Numbered from the stretch's first letter, positions 7,959-17,131 are shown. The stretch is DNA of 24,974 bases from JBBSUQ01 sp038234235 (GCA_038234235.1 JBBSUQ010000024.1:1-24974); one strand, 5' to 3'. Made by a program: numbers and translations. Notes: generated by a model not told the origin, from the sequence alone.

Positions 7959-8156
7959 ATGCCAAAAATGAAAACTAAATCTAGTGCAAAGAAGAGATTC
8001 ACTGTCACTGGAAGCGGTAAAATTAAAAGAAAGCATGCTTTTAAAAGTCATATTTTAACTAAGAAGACTAAAAAGCAAAAGAGAAATTTGACACATGCAG
8101 GTTTAGTAGATAAAGCTGATTTGTCAAATGTGAAGTTACAGTTGTGCATGAAATAA
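7959..8156 (+). CDS. rpmI: Large-subunit ribosomal protein L35
   Basis: A 65-residue, very basic protein with the L35 pattern MPKMKTKSSAKKRF, VTGSGKIKRKHAF and HILTKKTKKQKRNL. It is a component of the 50S subunit, and the length is typical. An 88-bp gap separates it from infC. In E. coli and Bacillus the L35-L20 genes are repressed by L20 binding to their leader; here the gap holds two competing AT-rich hairpins (see findings) but no recognisable L20 site. Confidence 0.97.
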   Translation: MPKMKTKSSAKKRFTVTGSGKIKRKHAFKSHILTKKTKKQKRNLTHAGLVDKADLSNVKLQLCMK

Positions 8157-8250
8157 AGCACATTGTAGGTTTATTTGTTTAACCCAATAATTTGAGTACA
8201 TAAGCCTTCTGGAATAGTGAAGCACTTATTATTAAAAAACTAGAAAAATT

Positions 8251-8598
8251 ATGCCAAGATCGGTCAATCATGTTGCTTCAAGAGCTCGAAGAAAGAACTT
8301 TATGAAGCTTGCCAAAGGTTACTTTGGAAGAAAGAAAAATGTTTGGACAGTAGCAAAAAATGCTATTGAAAAAGGATTAACTTACGCCTATATAGGTCGT
8401 AAACAAAAGAAAAGAAATTTCCGCTCACTATGGATTACGCGTATTAACGCTGGTGCACGTGAGCATGGAATGAGCTATTCTCAATTCATGGGTGCAGTAA
8501 ACAAAGGTGGAATAGAACTAAATCGCAAAGTACTTGCTGATTTGGCAATGAACCACCCAGAAGCTTTTAAAGCTATTGTTACCCAAGTAAAAAAATAA
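8251..8598 (+). CDS. rplT: Large-subunit ribosomal protein L20
   Basis: A 115-residue assembly protein of the 50S subunit that binds 23S rRNA. The start MPRSVNHVASRARRKNFMKLAKGYFG and the later WITRINAGAREHGMSYSQFM and LNRKVLADLA are the family hallmarks. It is the last gene of the thrS-infC-rpmI-rplT operon; the terminator hairpin follows 26 bp after the stop. The 94-bp gap to rpmI shows no clear promoter. Confidence 0.98.
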   Translation: MPRSVNHVASRARRKNFMKLAKGYFGRKKNVWTVAKNAIEKGLTYAYIGRKQKKRNFRSLWITRINAGAREHGMSYSQFMGAVNKGGIELNRKVLADLAMNHPEAFKAIVTQVKK

Positions 8599-8624
8599 AT
8601 TTTGTAAAATCTCTGTATTGATAT

Positions 8625-8665
8625 AAAAATCCGTCCTCTAATTCATTAGGGACGGATTTTTTTTT
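8625..8665 (+). terminator. Intrinsic terminator of the thrS-rplT operon
   Basis: A hairpin with arms AAAAATCCGTCC (8625-8636) and GGACGGATTTTT (8650-8661), inner pairs CTA/TAG past one bulged T, and nine T in a row (8657-8665). It is the strongest terminator in the window. Confidence 0.92.
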
Positions 8666-8756
8666 GGATTAAACTTTTTGAGGCTTGCAGAAAAGTCTGT
8701 TTTTCACAAGTAAATAAATAATTGCTACCAATAGAAGCTCATATCTCATTTTCTAA

Positions 8757-8786
8757 TTGGCTAATCGAAACAAAATCTTAAATTTG
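8757..8786 (+). promoter_or_regulatory. Promoter of the gldF operon
   Basis: TTG at 8757-8759, a 19-nt spacer and TAAATTTG at 8779-8786 fit the Bacteroidota promoter consensus. Transcription would start near 8793, giving a leader of about 15 nt before gldF. The box lies between the L20 terminator and gldF, where a promoter is needed. Confidence 0.65.
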
Positions 8787-8807
8787 TAGGCAAATTAATT
8801 TCAGTTA

Positions 8808-9539
8808 ATGAAAGCCCTATATTTTAAAGAGATTCGTAGTTTTTTAAATTCTATAATCGGATACATTTTTATTCTTATTTATCTGATTACCTCAGGTTTG
8901 TTTCATTGGATTATTTCCTATCAAACCAATTTGCTTGAAGGTGCAGAAAGTGATATGATTCCGTTTTTTAATATGTCACCGTACATTTTCCTGGATTTGA
9001 TACCCGCAATAACAATGAGAAGTATTGCCGAAGAAAGAAGAACAGGCACCATTGAATTATTGTTTACTCGACCAATTTCGGATTTAAACATTGTTCTTGC
9101 CAAGTATTTCGCCGGTATAACTTTATTATTAATTGCAATTATTCCAACTTTCATATATTATATCAGCATGTACAACCTCGGAGATCCTGTTGGGGTTATT
9201 GATGGTGGCGCAACACTAACTAGTTACATCGGGTTGTTTTTAATGGGGTCTTGCTTCGTGGCAGTCGGTATTTTTTCTTCATCTGTCACAAATTCTCAAA
9301 TTGTAGCTTTTATTTTAGCAATGTTTTTAAGCTGGATTTTATTGGATGGACTTTATTTACTCGGATCTTACAATCTGTTAGGCCGATTTGATGGTGTTGT
9401 TCAATATATCGGTTTTCAATACCATTATGACGCTATCAAAAAAGGAGTTATTGAAACCAAAGACTTAGTATACTTTTTCTCAATAATTGTTTTGTTTATT
9501 CTTGCATCTTTAACTGTTATCAAATCTCTCAAGAAATAA
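8808..9539 (+). CDS. gldF: Gliding-associated ABC transporter permease GldF
   Basis: A 243-residue integral membrane protein with about six hydrophobic segments (first at about 17-37, last at about 220-238) of the ABC-2 permease type. The cytoplasmic loop SIAEERRTGTIELLFTRPISD is the family signature. In Flavobacterium GldF, GldG and the ATPase GldA form an ABC transporter linked to gliding. The TAA stop overlaps the gldG ATG by one base (TAATG), which implies translational coupling. gldA is not in this window. Bacteria that do not glide also carry this pair, so its presence does not prove motility. Confidence 0.9.
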   Translation: MKALYFKEIRSFLNSIIGYIFILIYLITSGLFHWIISYQTNLLEGAESDMIPFFNMSPYIFLDLIPAITMRSIAEERRTGTIELLFTRPISDLNIVLAKYFAGITLLLIAIIPTFIYYISMYNLGDPVGVIDGGATLTSYIGLFLMGSCFVAVGIFSSSVTNSQIVAFILAMFLSWILLDGLYLLGSYNLLGRFDGVVQYIGFQYHYDAIKKGVIETKDLVYFFSIIVLFILASLTVIKSLKK

Positions 9540-11362
9540 TGGCTACTAAATCTAAAAGAACACAAAATATTTTTGGTTGGACATTTTTCATCATTGTGGC
9601 CGTCGGACTTGTATTCCTAAGTATCATTGCTTACGTAACAAATACGCGCTTTGACATGACAGAAGACCAACGTTTTTCAATTGCTCAAAGTACCAAAGAC
9701 TTTCTATCAGATGAAAAAAACTTTCCGAATAGATTGAACTTTAAAATTTATTTGGACGACGATTTACCAGCTGAAATTGACAATTACCGTGATGCCGTAG
9801 AAGATAAGTTAAAAGAATTTAAACGCTATGCAGGAGACCGAATAGAATTTGAGTTTAAAGCTACAAATAGTGGCACAGATGAAGAAAACAGAGCTCTTCA
9901 AGAAGGAATATACGGAAAAGGAAGAGGAATTATTCCATTAGATGTACTTTACCAAAAAGATGGCAGTCAAACACAAATGCTTGTTTGGCCAGGTGCTACT
10001 ATTGATTATGAAGGCACAACAACAGGAGTTATTCAACTTTTGCCCGGAACAAAAAGTGGCAAACCAATTCCTTTCAATCAGCTTTCAAACATGATTGAAA
10101 ATTCTACCCGAAATCTTGAATACATGTTAATTTCTGCCATTCGGAAAGCAACTCAAACCTATAAAAAACGAATTGGGTTTTTGCAAGGTCATGGTGAATT
10201 AACATACCAAGAAACACAAATTGCGCGCAATGTATTGGCTCCATTTTTTAATACCAAAGATATTTTTCTCAACGATAGTTTAGGTGCGCTAGATGGTTTG
10301 GATGGATTAATTATAGCTAATCCACGTCAGAAATTTAGTAACAAAGATTTATTTTTGATAGATCAATTTGTAATGAAAGGTGGAAATTTAATGTGTTTTA
10401 TGGATGCACTAGATTTACCGGTAGATTCATTAGCTACCCAAGGACAATCGCATACTACAAGAATTGAAACAGGATTAGACAATATGCTTTACGATTATGG
10501 TTTAAAACTCAATGACAATTATGTAATTGATGTCAACTGTGCCCCAATCATTGTTCCCTATGCCAAACAATCTTTCGTTCCTTGGTTTTTTTATGTGCGC
10601 AGTACAGCTACCAAACACCCAATTTCAAGAAATTTAGAACCTGTATTATTAAAATATGCCAGTGAAGTTCAATTTGTTGGTGATGGCAGTTTGGTTCAAT
10701 CGCCAATTTTAACTTCCAGTACAAATTCTAATGTCACTGGATTGGCACCGTTGGTTAGTTTAGGGATGCCAATGAATTATGGACAAAATCCTAAACTAGT
10801 AGATAACATTGATAACGAAGAAAATAAAAAATGTTTGGCAGGTTTATCAGAAGGGAATTTTAAATCTTATTTTGATACACGATTGGAACCCACTTATGCA
10901 AACAACCCAATTGCTAAGATTTTAAAAAAGAGTATAAAAGAAGGAAAAGTATTGTTGGTAGGGAACGGAAGATTTTTGCGAAACTCTTATGACTCAATTA
11001 TGAAAAGAGACAGTACAGGTTTTTTGTATCGTCCTAAAATTGCATCAGAACTTGTAATGGATCCTGAATCTGGAAAAAATGGATTTCAATTATACACTGG
11101 CAATCAAGATTTTATTCAAAATGTAGCGGATTATATGTTGGGTGAAAGTTCAGTTTTAGATCTCCGTAGCAAGCAAATTGATATTCATAAATTAGACAAT
11201 GAAAAAATAAAAGAAAATGCTGGTTTTTACAAAACAATAAATATGCTTTTGCCTTGTTTGATTATTGTGATTTTAGCATTAGTTTTCGCGGTGATTAGAA
11301 AATATCGCTATGCTCAAACTAAACAAATAGCCAAAAAACCAACTAAACAAGTAAAAAATTAA
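9539..11362 (+). CDS. gldG: Gliding-associated ABC transporter substrate-binding protein GldG
   Basis: A 607-residue protein anchored by an N-terminal membrane helix (about 13-34) and a C-terminal one (about 570-592, LLPCLIIVILALVFAVI), followed by a basic cytoplasmic tail. The large part between them is extracytoplasmic and matches the GldG/ABC_transp_aux pattern (RFDMTEDQRFSIAQSTKDFL near the start, KRIGFLQGHGEL in the middle). It is thought to work with GldF. It shares one base with gldF and is followed 2 bp later by the DUF4340-like gene, so the three are one transcription and probably one functional unit. Confidence 0.9.
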   Translation: MATKSKRTQNIFGWTFFIIVAVGLVFLSIIAYVTNTRFDMTEDQRFSIAQSTKDFLSDEKNFPNRLNFKIYLDDDLPAEIDNYRDAVEDKLKEFKRYAGDRIEFEFKATNSGTDEENRALQEGIYGKGRGIIPLDVLYQKDGSQTQMLVWPGATIDYEGTTTGVIQLLPGTKSGKPIPFNQLSNMIENSTRNLEYMLISAIRKATQTYKKRIGFLQGHGELTYQETQIARNVLAPFFNTKDIFLNDSLGALDGLDGLIIANPRQKFSNKDLFLIDQFVMKGGNLMCFMDALDLPVDSLATQGQSHTTRIETGLDNMLYDYGLKLNDNYVIDVNCAPIIVPYAKQSFVPWFFYVRSTATKHPISRNLEPVLLKYASEVQFVGDGSLVQSPILTSSTNSNVTGLAPLVSLGMPMNYGQNPKLVDNIDNEENKKCLAGLSEGNFKSYFDTRLEPTYANNPIAKILKKSIKEGKVLLVGNGRFLRNSYDSIMKRDSTGFLYRPKIASELVMDPESGKNGFQLYTGNQDFIQNVADYMLGESSVLDLRSKQIDIHKLDNEKIKENAGFYKTINMLLPCLIIVILALVFAVIRKYRYAQTKQIAKKPTKQVKN

Positions 11363-11364
11363 TA

Positions 11365-12396
11365 ATGAAAAAGACAATATATTTAGTAATAGCAGCAGTG
11401 GCTGTAATTGTAATTGGATTTTTTGCAGTTAAATTGCTTTCGAATAAAGGAAAATCAGATACCGAATTAATTGATTTCGCGGTAACCGATATTGAAAAAG
11501 TTGACAAAATTATTGTAACAGATTGGGCCGCAAATAAAATGGAACTTGTTAAGAAAAATGGACTTTGGGAAACACCGGATGGTACATGTATTCAGCAAGG
11601 AAACGTAGATTTAATGCTCGATGCCATAAAAAATATTCAGTTTAAGGGCTACTTGCCAAAGGCAGCACAAAACGAACAATTAAAAAGAATGGCAAGTCGG
11701 ACTTTAAAAGTCGAAATTTTTACAGAAGGTGATTGGAATAAAACCTGGTATATTGGCAATTCAACAGCCGATCATTACGGACAAATAATGCTTCTAGATT
11801 CAAAGGCAGACGGAAAAAGCACATCGCCAGTTATAATGAAATTGAAGAATTTAAGCGGATTTATTGAGCCGAGATTTTATGCTGATATTAGAAAAATGAT
11901 GTGTGTGGATATTTTGAGTTTGCGCATAAATGACATTCAAAAAGTGGATGTAAATTTTACAGAAGCAACGGCACGTAGTTTTTCTGTTGAGCGCCAAAAA
12001 GACGATTTCCTTGTGAAGCAAGAAGGTAAGACATTAGAAAATGTTGATCAATCAATGGTAATTAGATACTTAAGTCATTTTAGAGATTTAAATTTTAGTT
12101 CTCCTAATTATGTTCTCAATCATAAACAAGTTGACAGTGTAAAAACCTCTAAACCCTTTTGTATACTGAATGTTTTGGAAACAAATGGAAAAAACAATAA
12201 ATTTAAATTGTTTATTATAGATTCTGGTGATGAAATTGAAAATGAATTTGGAACCCTTCAACAAGGCGATGCTGGAAATTTTTGGTGTGAATTGCCTAAT
12301 AAACAACTGGTGAAATGCCAATATTTTCATTTTGATAATATCCTACGAGGACACGTATATTTCCCCATGGATATGAGCAGCTTGATGAAGCAGTAA
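11365..12396 (+). CDS. DUF4340-like membrane-anchored protein of the gldFG operon
   Basis: A 343-residue protein with one N-terminal membrane helix (about 4-24) and a large extracytoplasmic part. The segment VDKIIVTDWAANKMELVKKNGLWETPDG and the later TWYIGNSTADHYGQIMLL fit DUF4340, a domain usually encoded directly after a GldG-type gene and an ABC permease. I infer that it is an accessory part of the same membrane complex. The start ATG lies 2 bp after the gldG stop. No enzyme motif is visible, and the molecular role of the family is unknown. Confidence 0.75.
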   Translation: MKKTIYLVIAAVAVIVIGFFAVKLLSNKGKSDTELIDFAVTDIEKVDKIIVTDWAANKMELVKKNGLWETPDGTCIQQGNVDLMLDAIKNIQFKGYLPKAAQNEQLKRMASRTLKVEIFTEGDWNKTWYIGNSTADHYGQIMLLDSKADGKSTSPVIMKLKNLSGFIEPRFYADIRKMMCVDILSLRINDIQKVDVNFTEATARSFSVERQKDDFLVKQEGKTLENVDQSMVIRYLSHFRDLNFSSPNYVLNHKQVDSVKTSKPFCILNVLETNGKNNKFKLFIIDSGDEIENEFGTLQQGDAGNFWCELPNKQLVKCQYFHFDNILRGHVYFPMDMSSLMKQ

Positions 12397-12416
12397 AAAA
12401 AGTTAAAATTTGTAAG

Positions 12417-12424
12417 TATATTTG
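12417..12424 (+). promoter_or_regulatory. Candidate -7 box for dnaN
   Basis: TATATTTG at 12417-12424, followed by C, lies in the 62-bp gap before dnaN. No TTG sits at the preferred distance upstream. It may supply dnaN with a transcript separate from the gldFG operon, with a start near 12431. Confidence 0.4.
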
Positions 12425-12458
12425 CTACAATATTTGAAATAAAAAATAGAAATCCGTT

Positions 12459-13577
12459 ATGAATTTCATTACAACAAGTTCGGTTTTATACCGCCACATA
12501 CAAAGTATTCAAGGTGTACTTACAACAAATACATCATTACCAATATTAGACAATTTTCTATTTGAAATAAATGATGGTAAATTAGATATTTCAGCTTCTG
12601 ATTTAGAAACTACCATGAAAACAAACATGGAAGTTGAATCTAACAGCGATGGTAAAATTGCAATGCCTGCAAAATTACTATTAGAAGTTTTAAAGAATTT
12701 ACCAGATCAACCCATTACAATTAGTGTAGATTTCGAAAAATTATCTATCGAAATTGCCTATGATAATGGTAAGTCTAAAATGGTGGGTTACAACGGTGAT
12801 GATTATCCTAGAACACCGAAATTAGAAAATAGCGAAAGCATTAAAATAAGTGGTGAAATTATCAGTAGTGCAATTAATAAAACTTTATTTGCAACTGGAA
12901 ATGACGATTTAAGACCGGTTATGTCTGGCGTATTTTGTCAGTTTACACCGCAAGATATTACGTTTGTAGCTACAGATGCTCACAAGCTTGTACGATACAG
13001 AAGAACAGATAGTACTGCAACTGGCACATCCTCTTTTATTTTACCTAAAAAAGCTTTAAACCTACTAAAAAGCAATTTAAGAGGTGATGAGGAAGTTCAT
13101 ATTCAATATAATGAATCTAATGCAGTGTTTACATTCAACGATATTGAATTGATTTGCAGATTGGTTGATGGAAAATATCCGAATTACGAAGCAGTAATTC
13201 CGAAAGAGAATCCTAATGTTTTAATAATTGATAAAAGTCAAATATTAAGTTCATTGAAAAGAGTATCAATTTTCTCAAGTAAATCTACACATCAAGTGGT
13301 AATGAAACTTGCCGGATCTGAACTTTCACTTTTTACTGAAGACACAGATTTTTCTAACGAAGCGAGCGAAAGACTTACTTGCAATTATGACGGTGACGAT
13401 ATTGAAATTGGTTTTAACGGCAGATTTTTAGTAGAAATGTTAACCAATATCGATAGTAAAGAAGTGCGTTTAGAAATGAGTGATCCTGGACGTGCAGGTT
13501 TGCTAATTCCAAACAATCTGTCCAACGAAGCAGAAGATATTTTGATGGTGGTGATGCCAATTATGGTTAATAGATAA
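12459..13577 (+). CDS. dnaN: DNA polymerase III beta subunit (sliding clamp)
   Basis: Forms the ring-shaped dimer that tethers the replicative polymerase to DNA. The 372 residues have the normal length and show the three-domain layout: LPILDNFLFEINDGKLDISASDLETTM near the N-terminus, DDLRPVMSGVFCQF and FVATDAHKLVRYRR in the middle, LICRLVDGKYPNYEAVIP, and the C-terminal DPGRAGLLIPN ... DILMVVMPIMVNR that forms the peptide-binding end. There is no dnaA next to it, so this is not the classic dnaA-dnaN origin locus. The gene follows the gldFG operon after 62 bp. Confidence 0.98.
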   Translation: MNFITTSSVLYRHIQSIQGVLTTNTSLPILDNFLFEINDGKLDISASDLETTMKTNMEVESNSDGKIAMPAKLLLEVLKNLPDQPITISVDFEKLSIEIAYDNGKSKMVGYNGDDYPRTPKLENSESIKISGEIISSAINKTLFATGNDDLRPVMSGVFCQFTPQDITFVATDAHKLVRYRRTDSTATGTSSFILPKKALNLLKSNLRGDEEVHIQYNESNAVFTFNDIELICRLVDGKYPNYEAVIPKENPNVLIIDKSQILSSLKRVSIFSSKSTHQVVMKLAGSELSLFTEDTDFSNEASERLTCNYDGDDIEIGFNGRFLVEMLTNIDSKEVRLEMSDPGRAGLLIPNNLSNEAEDILMVVMPIMVNR

Positions 13578-13608
13578 TTGCTCCTAAAAAAGCTTTAAAA
13601 AAGCCATT

Positions 13609-14523
13609 ATGAAAATGAGCGCCTTATTTAAATTTCCCTTCTTTGTTTTTGCAATTATTTTACTTGCATTAAATTCTTGCGGACTGCAATATATCCCCAC
13701 AGAATTGCCTGAAGATGTAACAGGAAACCGAAGAGTGGCGATAGAATCACAAATTTCACGAGATTTTCAAAAAAGTGAATATCAATATTATTCTGTGGCA
13801 TTTGGGACAACAGAGGTTGTGAAACCCTTTAGTTATAAAAGACTAGATTCTTTATACCAGAAAAAATACGTTAACGAAAACCGAGGTGTAACCGACAACG
13901 CTTTAGAACAAGATATTGCACAGCAAAGATTAATTGTGGCCAACGATACCAACCCAATTTATTATATTGAAACGCATGTTTTTGAACTTAGAAAAAAAGA
14001 TACTTCAGAATTTTATTCAGCTAAAATCACAACAGATATAAAAGACAATATAAAAAAGACAGAAATATTAGAAAGTGTAATAATGCCCTCTAAATATTCT
14101 GAAATGTACAAAACTTATGTTTACCAAGAATCTTTTTTGAGACCGGGAACAACGGCAGGAAGAGCAGAATTGGATTTTTACACCATGTTTAAAGACCAAT
14201 CTAACACGTTAATTGGAGAAAAACGCGACAGATTTGTGGTACACAGTTTAGGCTTAATGAAATTAGCCCACGATAACAAAACGCTACAGACCGTTGAAGT
14301 TCTTAAATTTCAAGTTCTCAAGACAATTAAAGAGAACTATCAGGTGGATATTGCGAATCCTATTTTTAACAAAATAGAAGAATTGACCAATGAGCAAAAT
14401 GATGTTGTAGGTTACAATGTAAATGTTACTTTAAACCTTACTGAAAATGGCATTACCAGTAACAGAAATTTTTATTTACAGCTCAATGAGTATATGGAAA
14501 TAGAAAAAATTGATGAGTTGTAG
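13609..14523 (+). CDS. Uncharacterised lipoprotein
   Basis: A 304-residue protein that I cannot assign to a family. The N-terminal hydrophobic segment ends in LNSC (Cys24), a good lipobox. The mature part is mixed alpha/beta and hydrophilic, with no repeated domain or catalytic motif. It follows dnaN after 31 bp and may share its transcript. A second in-frame ATG two codons downstream (13615) is an equally good start. It converges on comEC with only 25 bp between the stops; a 6-bp AT-rich hairpin (14537-14551) lies there but is too weak to call a terminator. Confidence 0.8.
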   Translation: MKMSALFKFPFFVFAIILLALNSCGLQYIPTELPEDVTGNRRVAIESQISRDFQKSEYQYYSVAFGTTEVVKPFSYKRLDSLYQKKYVNENRGVTDNALEQDIAQQRLIVANDTNPIYYIETHVFELRKKDTSEFYSAKITTDIKDNIKKTEILESVIMPSKYSEMYKTYVYQESFLRPGTTAGRAELDFYTMFKDQSNTLIGEKRDRFVVHSLGLMKLAHDNKTLQTVEVLKFQVLKTIKENYQVDIANPIFNKIEELTNEQNDVVGYNVNVTLNLTENGITSNRNFYLQLNEYMEIEKIDEL

Positions 14524-14548
14524 TATGGTTTAAGCATAAGATAAAATC

Positions 14549-16513
14549 TTAAATTGCATATTCTTCGTAACCACTTAGTTTTTCCATTTTAACTCCCCCT
14601 TGCTTTTGGTACATTTCAAAGAGTTCAATGCGTTTATTTATTCTCCAGGTTGTGTTATTGTAATCAATTTGTAAAATGTGTTTAGACGTCATTAAATTCC
14701 ATTTTTTATTTCTGATATTTAGTTCCAACCTTTCTTGCCTTTCCATTCGGATTAACTCAACCTCGCAAGGAAATAACTTTTGATAATCACTTACAATTCG
14801 TTTTGATTTTTTTTCTTGATATTCATTACCTTGATAAAGAAAAACAGCTTTGTCCTTTTGTTTGATTAAAACACAGTTGAAATCGCTGTTTGGAAAATAA
14901 ACTTCATCAGTCGACATGCGTTGCCACCTATGGAATTGCGCATAGAAAATGAAAAGTGCCAAAATTCCAAAACTCACAAATTTATAAGTACGTTTTTTAT
15001 AATAAAAACAAGCGAAAGTTGCTCCATAAAAAATTATGAGCATCCAAATACTAATAGAAAATCCTCTGGCGACACTGCCCGGTAGATTTTGCACATAATA
15101 ACTTGTTTGAATTATTAAAGTCATACCCAAAGTGAAAATGACTGCCAATAATTTAGAAATCCATGGAATTTTTGCCAAGATTAAAAGAAGCACGCCACAA
15201 ATTAAGACGAGCGAGGATAATAATAAAACCGCAATATTGCTCAGAATAAAATAGTTAGGGAATTGATGAAAATAATACATGGATAAAGGTGCTGTTAAAA
15301 TTTGAGCGGCGATACCAATTGAAATTCCTGCCCACAAAAAATTAAAAACGAAATATTTACTTTCTAAAAATTTATATAATTTCTGGTAAAAAATAAAAAT
15401 GCTCAGTACTGCTATGTAAGATAACTGGAAACCAACATCAAAAATTAAGAGTGGTTTAAATAATAAAATTATGAAAGCTGAAAGCGCTAAAGTATTGTAC
15501 TTGTTTTGCTGTCCGGAAAGAAAACTACTTAAACCTATGATACTAAACATAATTACTGCCCTCAAAACCGAGCTCGAAAATCCGGTTAGAAAAGCATAAA
15601 ACCAAATTAAAATTAACGCTGCAATTATGGCTTTTCTGCGTGAAATCCAACGACTAAAAGCAAACCTTAAAATGAAGATAAACATTGCGTAAATAATACC
15701 AACATGCAAACCTGAAACGGCCAGTAAATGAATTATGCCCGAATCGCTGAATGATGTACTGGTTTCTTGTTGCAAATCACCTCTATCTCCAATTATCAAT
15801 GCTATTGCGACCTCTCTAACCTCTCCTTCAAAAAATTGATTAATTACAGAAATAGAATAATTTCTTACAGCCAAAATAGAAGTTTGTAAAAAATTAGCTT
15901 CATGACTTATTAAAGTAAAATTGCTTTCAGAAACAAACGCCATGTGACTTATTCCTTTTGATCGCCAGTACCATTCACCATCAAATTCGCCAATTGTATT
16001 GTTGTTTTTAATTTTCAATATTTCAGTTTGAAGCAAAATATTATCTCCAATTGCCATTTCAGATCCAGGTTCAAAATAGAGTAAGATTTCGCCAGAACTG
16101 TTGTGACCAGCACTTCCTTGAACTTCACCTTTAGAACCGAAAATGCATTTCTGCCACTTATCGTCGATGGATCTTGACGCTTCAGTTATTTCTCCTTGCA
16201 AAATATCGCCTTCTAAGAAAGTATCATTTATATTGTTTCCAAATAAATATTGAGTTGAAAAATCTACTGCAACTAGTCCTAGGGAAAAGAACATACAATG
16301 AATATACAGGAGAATTCCGATATTGTATTTTTTAAATTCTTTTTGGAAAATTATAAAAATCAAAACCACACAAACATTCAGCGTGACGGAAAAACTAATA
16401 TCAGTAAAAAAGAAACCTACGAAAATTCCGACTATTAATGATACCGTGACATGAAGAAAAGGAACATTAAAGAAGCTGAAATTATTTGTAGCGTTATCGT
16501 TATCGAAAAACAT
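14549..16513 (-). CDS. comEC: ComEC/Rec2 family DNA-uptake channel, without metallo-beta-lactamase domain
   Basis: A 654-residue polytopic membrane protein thought to pass single-stranded DNA across the inner membrane during natural transformation. Order of parts: N-terminal membrane helices (about 18-90), a soluble OB-like DUF4131 region (about 98-205), then the competence domain with GDRGDL at 242-247 and the hallmark HLLAVSGLH at 262-270, GFQLSYIAVLSIFIF and many helices to about 520. The C-terminal 130 residues are soluble and short. The Zn-binding HxHxDH motif of the C-terminal nuclease-like domain found in Bacillus ComEC is absent, as in other short ComEC proteins. The start ATG gives a plausible N-terminus. 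It lies 110 bp downstream of the lipocalin-like gene on the same strand. Confidence 0.9.
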   Translation of the reverse strand: MFFDNDNATNNFSFFNVPFLHVTVSLIVGIFVGFFFTDISFSVTLNVCVVLIFIIFQKEFKKYNIGILLYIHCMFFSLGLVAVDFSTQYLFGNNINDTFLEGDILQGEITEASRSIDDKWQKCIFGSKGEVQGSAGHNSSGEILLYFEPGSEMAIGDNILLQTEILKIKNNNTIGEFDGEWYWRSKGISHMAFVSESNFTLISHEANFLQTSILAVRNYSISVINQFFEGEVREVAIALIIGDRGDLQQETSTSFSDSGIIHLLAVSGLHVGIIYAMFIFILRFAFSRWISRRKAIIAALILIWFYAFLTGFSSSVLRAVIMFSIIGLSSFLSGQQNKYNTLALSAFIILLFKPLLIFDVGFQLSYIAVLSIFIFYQKLYKFLESKYFVFNFLWAGISIGIAAQILTAPLSMYYFHQFPNYFILSNIAVLLLSSLVLICGVLLLILAKIPWISKLLAVIFTLGMTLIIQTSYYVQNLPGSVARGFSISIWMLIIFYGATFACFYYKKRTYKFVSFGILALFIFYAQFHRWQRMSTDEVYFPNSDFNCVLIKQKDKAVFLYQGNEYQEKKSKRIVSDYQKLFPCEVELIRMERQERLELNIRNKKWNLMTSKHILQIDYNNTTWRINKRIELFEMYQKQGGVKMEKLSGYEEYAI

Positions 16514-16623
16514 GAACAGGCAAGTTTATCTTATTTGTTAGCTAAAATTACAATAATTTAATTTCCGAATGGTACAATTTTGAGTTTTAGTGGATTTATT
16601 CTAAAAACTAATACCAAACCTAC

Positions 16624-17124
16624 TTACTCTATCACTGGAGCAGATAGTTCTGAATTTAAGCCAAGTTTATCTAACACTGATGCAAGTTCTTTAATTCTAT
16701 CCTGGCTTAGATTTTTCTCTCTACTCAAAACATCTATCCCGGCAGGTGAAAAAAGCGATTTTTGAAATTGAATTATCATTGTTTGTTTGTCTTCACTCAT
16801 GTAGACAACTTCCCATTTTGAACGTACAAAAAACAATAATCCTCTGCCCCTCCACCTAAATTTTGAAAAATCTTCGTTTAAAACTTTGTCAACTCCTTTA
16901 ATTGATTTTTCTTTTCCATTTTTCTGGTATTTTACCTCATCTGAAAGTTTAGTTGCATTTTTTAAGGAATAATTGAATGTTGGATTGGATATTTCAGGTT
17001 TTGTCCACTTTGGAAAATTAGTTAATTGCACATACCAAGTACCTAAAATATTTTGTGAACCTCCAACCTGTGAAAATGCATTCAGTAAAAAGAAACAAGT
17101 AAAAATTGAAAGCAAGTACTTCAT
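16624..17124 (-). CDS. Small exported lipocalin-like protein
   Basis: A 166-residue protein with a clear signal peptide (about 1-18, ending AFSQ). Near the mature N-terminus NILGTWYVQL carries the G-x-W of lipocalin-type barrels. Further on, the alternation of polar and hydrophobic residues (GLLFFVRSKWEVVYMSEDKQTMIIQF) suits a small beta-barrel ending in a C-terminal helix (RIKELASVLDKLGL). Lipocalins bind lipids or other small hydrophobic ligands; the ligand here is unknown, and the family call rests mainly on the G-x-W region. It lies between the M23 peptidase and comEC on the same strand with gaps of 71 and 110 bp. Confidence 0.6.
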   Translation of the reverse strand: MKYLLSIFTCFFLLNAFSQVGGSQNILGTWYVQLTNFPKWTKPEISNPTFNYSLKNATKLSDEVKYQKNGKEKSIKGVDKVLNEDFSKFRWRGRGLLFFVRSKWEVVYMSEDKQTMIIQFQKSLFSPAGIDVLSREKNLSQDRIKELASVLDKLGLNSELSAPVIE

Positions 17125-17131
17125 AAAAACT

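Noticed and set aside
12397..13577. Replication origin at dnaN
   Set aside because: No dnaA neighbour, no cluster of DnaA-box-like sequences was seen, and the gene lies in a gldFG context.
14537..14551. Hairpin TAAGAT-AAA-ATCTTA as a two-way terminator between the 13609 lipoprotein gene and comEC
   Set aside because: Six AT-rich pairs with no T-run; the comEC stop codon is part of the stem. Too weak to call.
16568..16577. 10-mer ATGGTACAAT upstream of comEC matching the 32-bp repeat unit
   Set aside because: A 10-base match between a 32-bp unit and a 25-kb AT-rich window is within chance, and the match does not extend.
16582..16610. Inverted repeat around AGTTTTAG / CTAAAAACT downstream of the lipocalin-like gene
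   Set aside because: It needs a bulge and a 10-nt loop, is AT-rich and lacks a T-run on the relevant strand.
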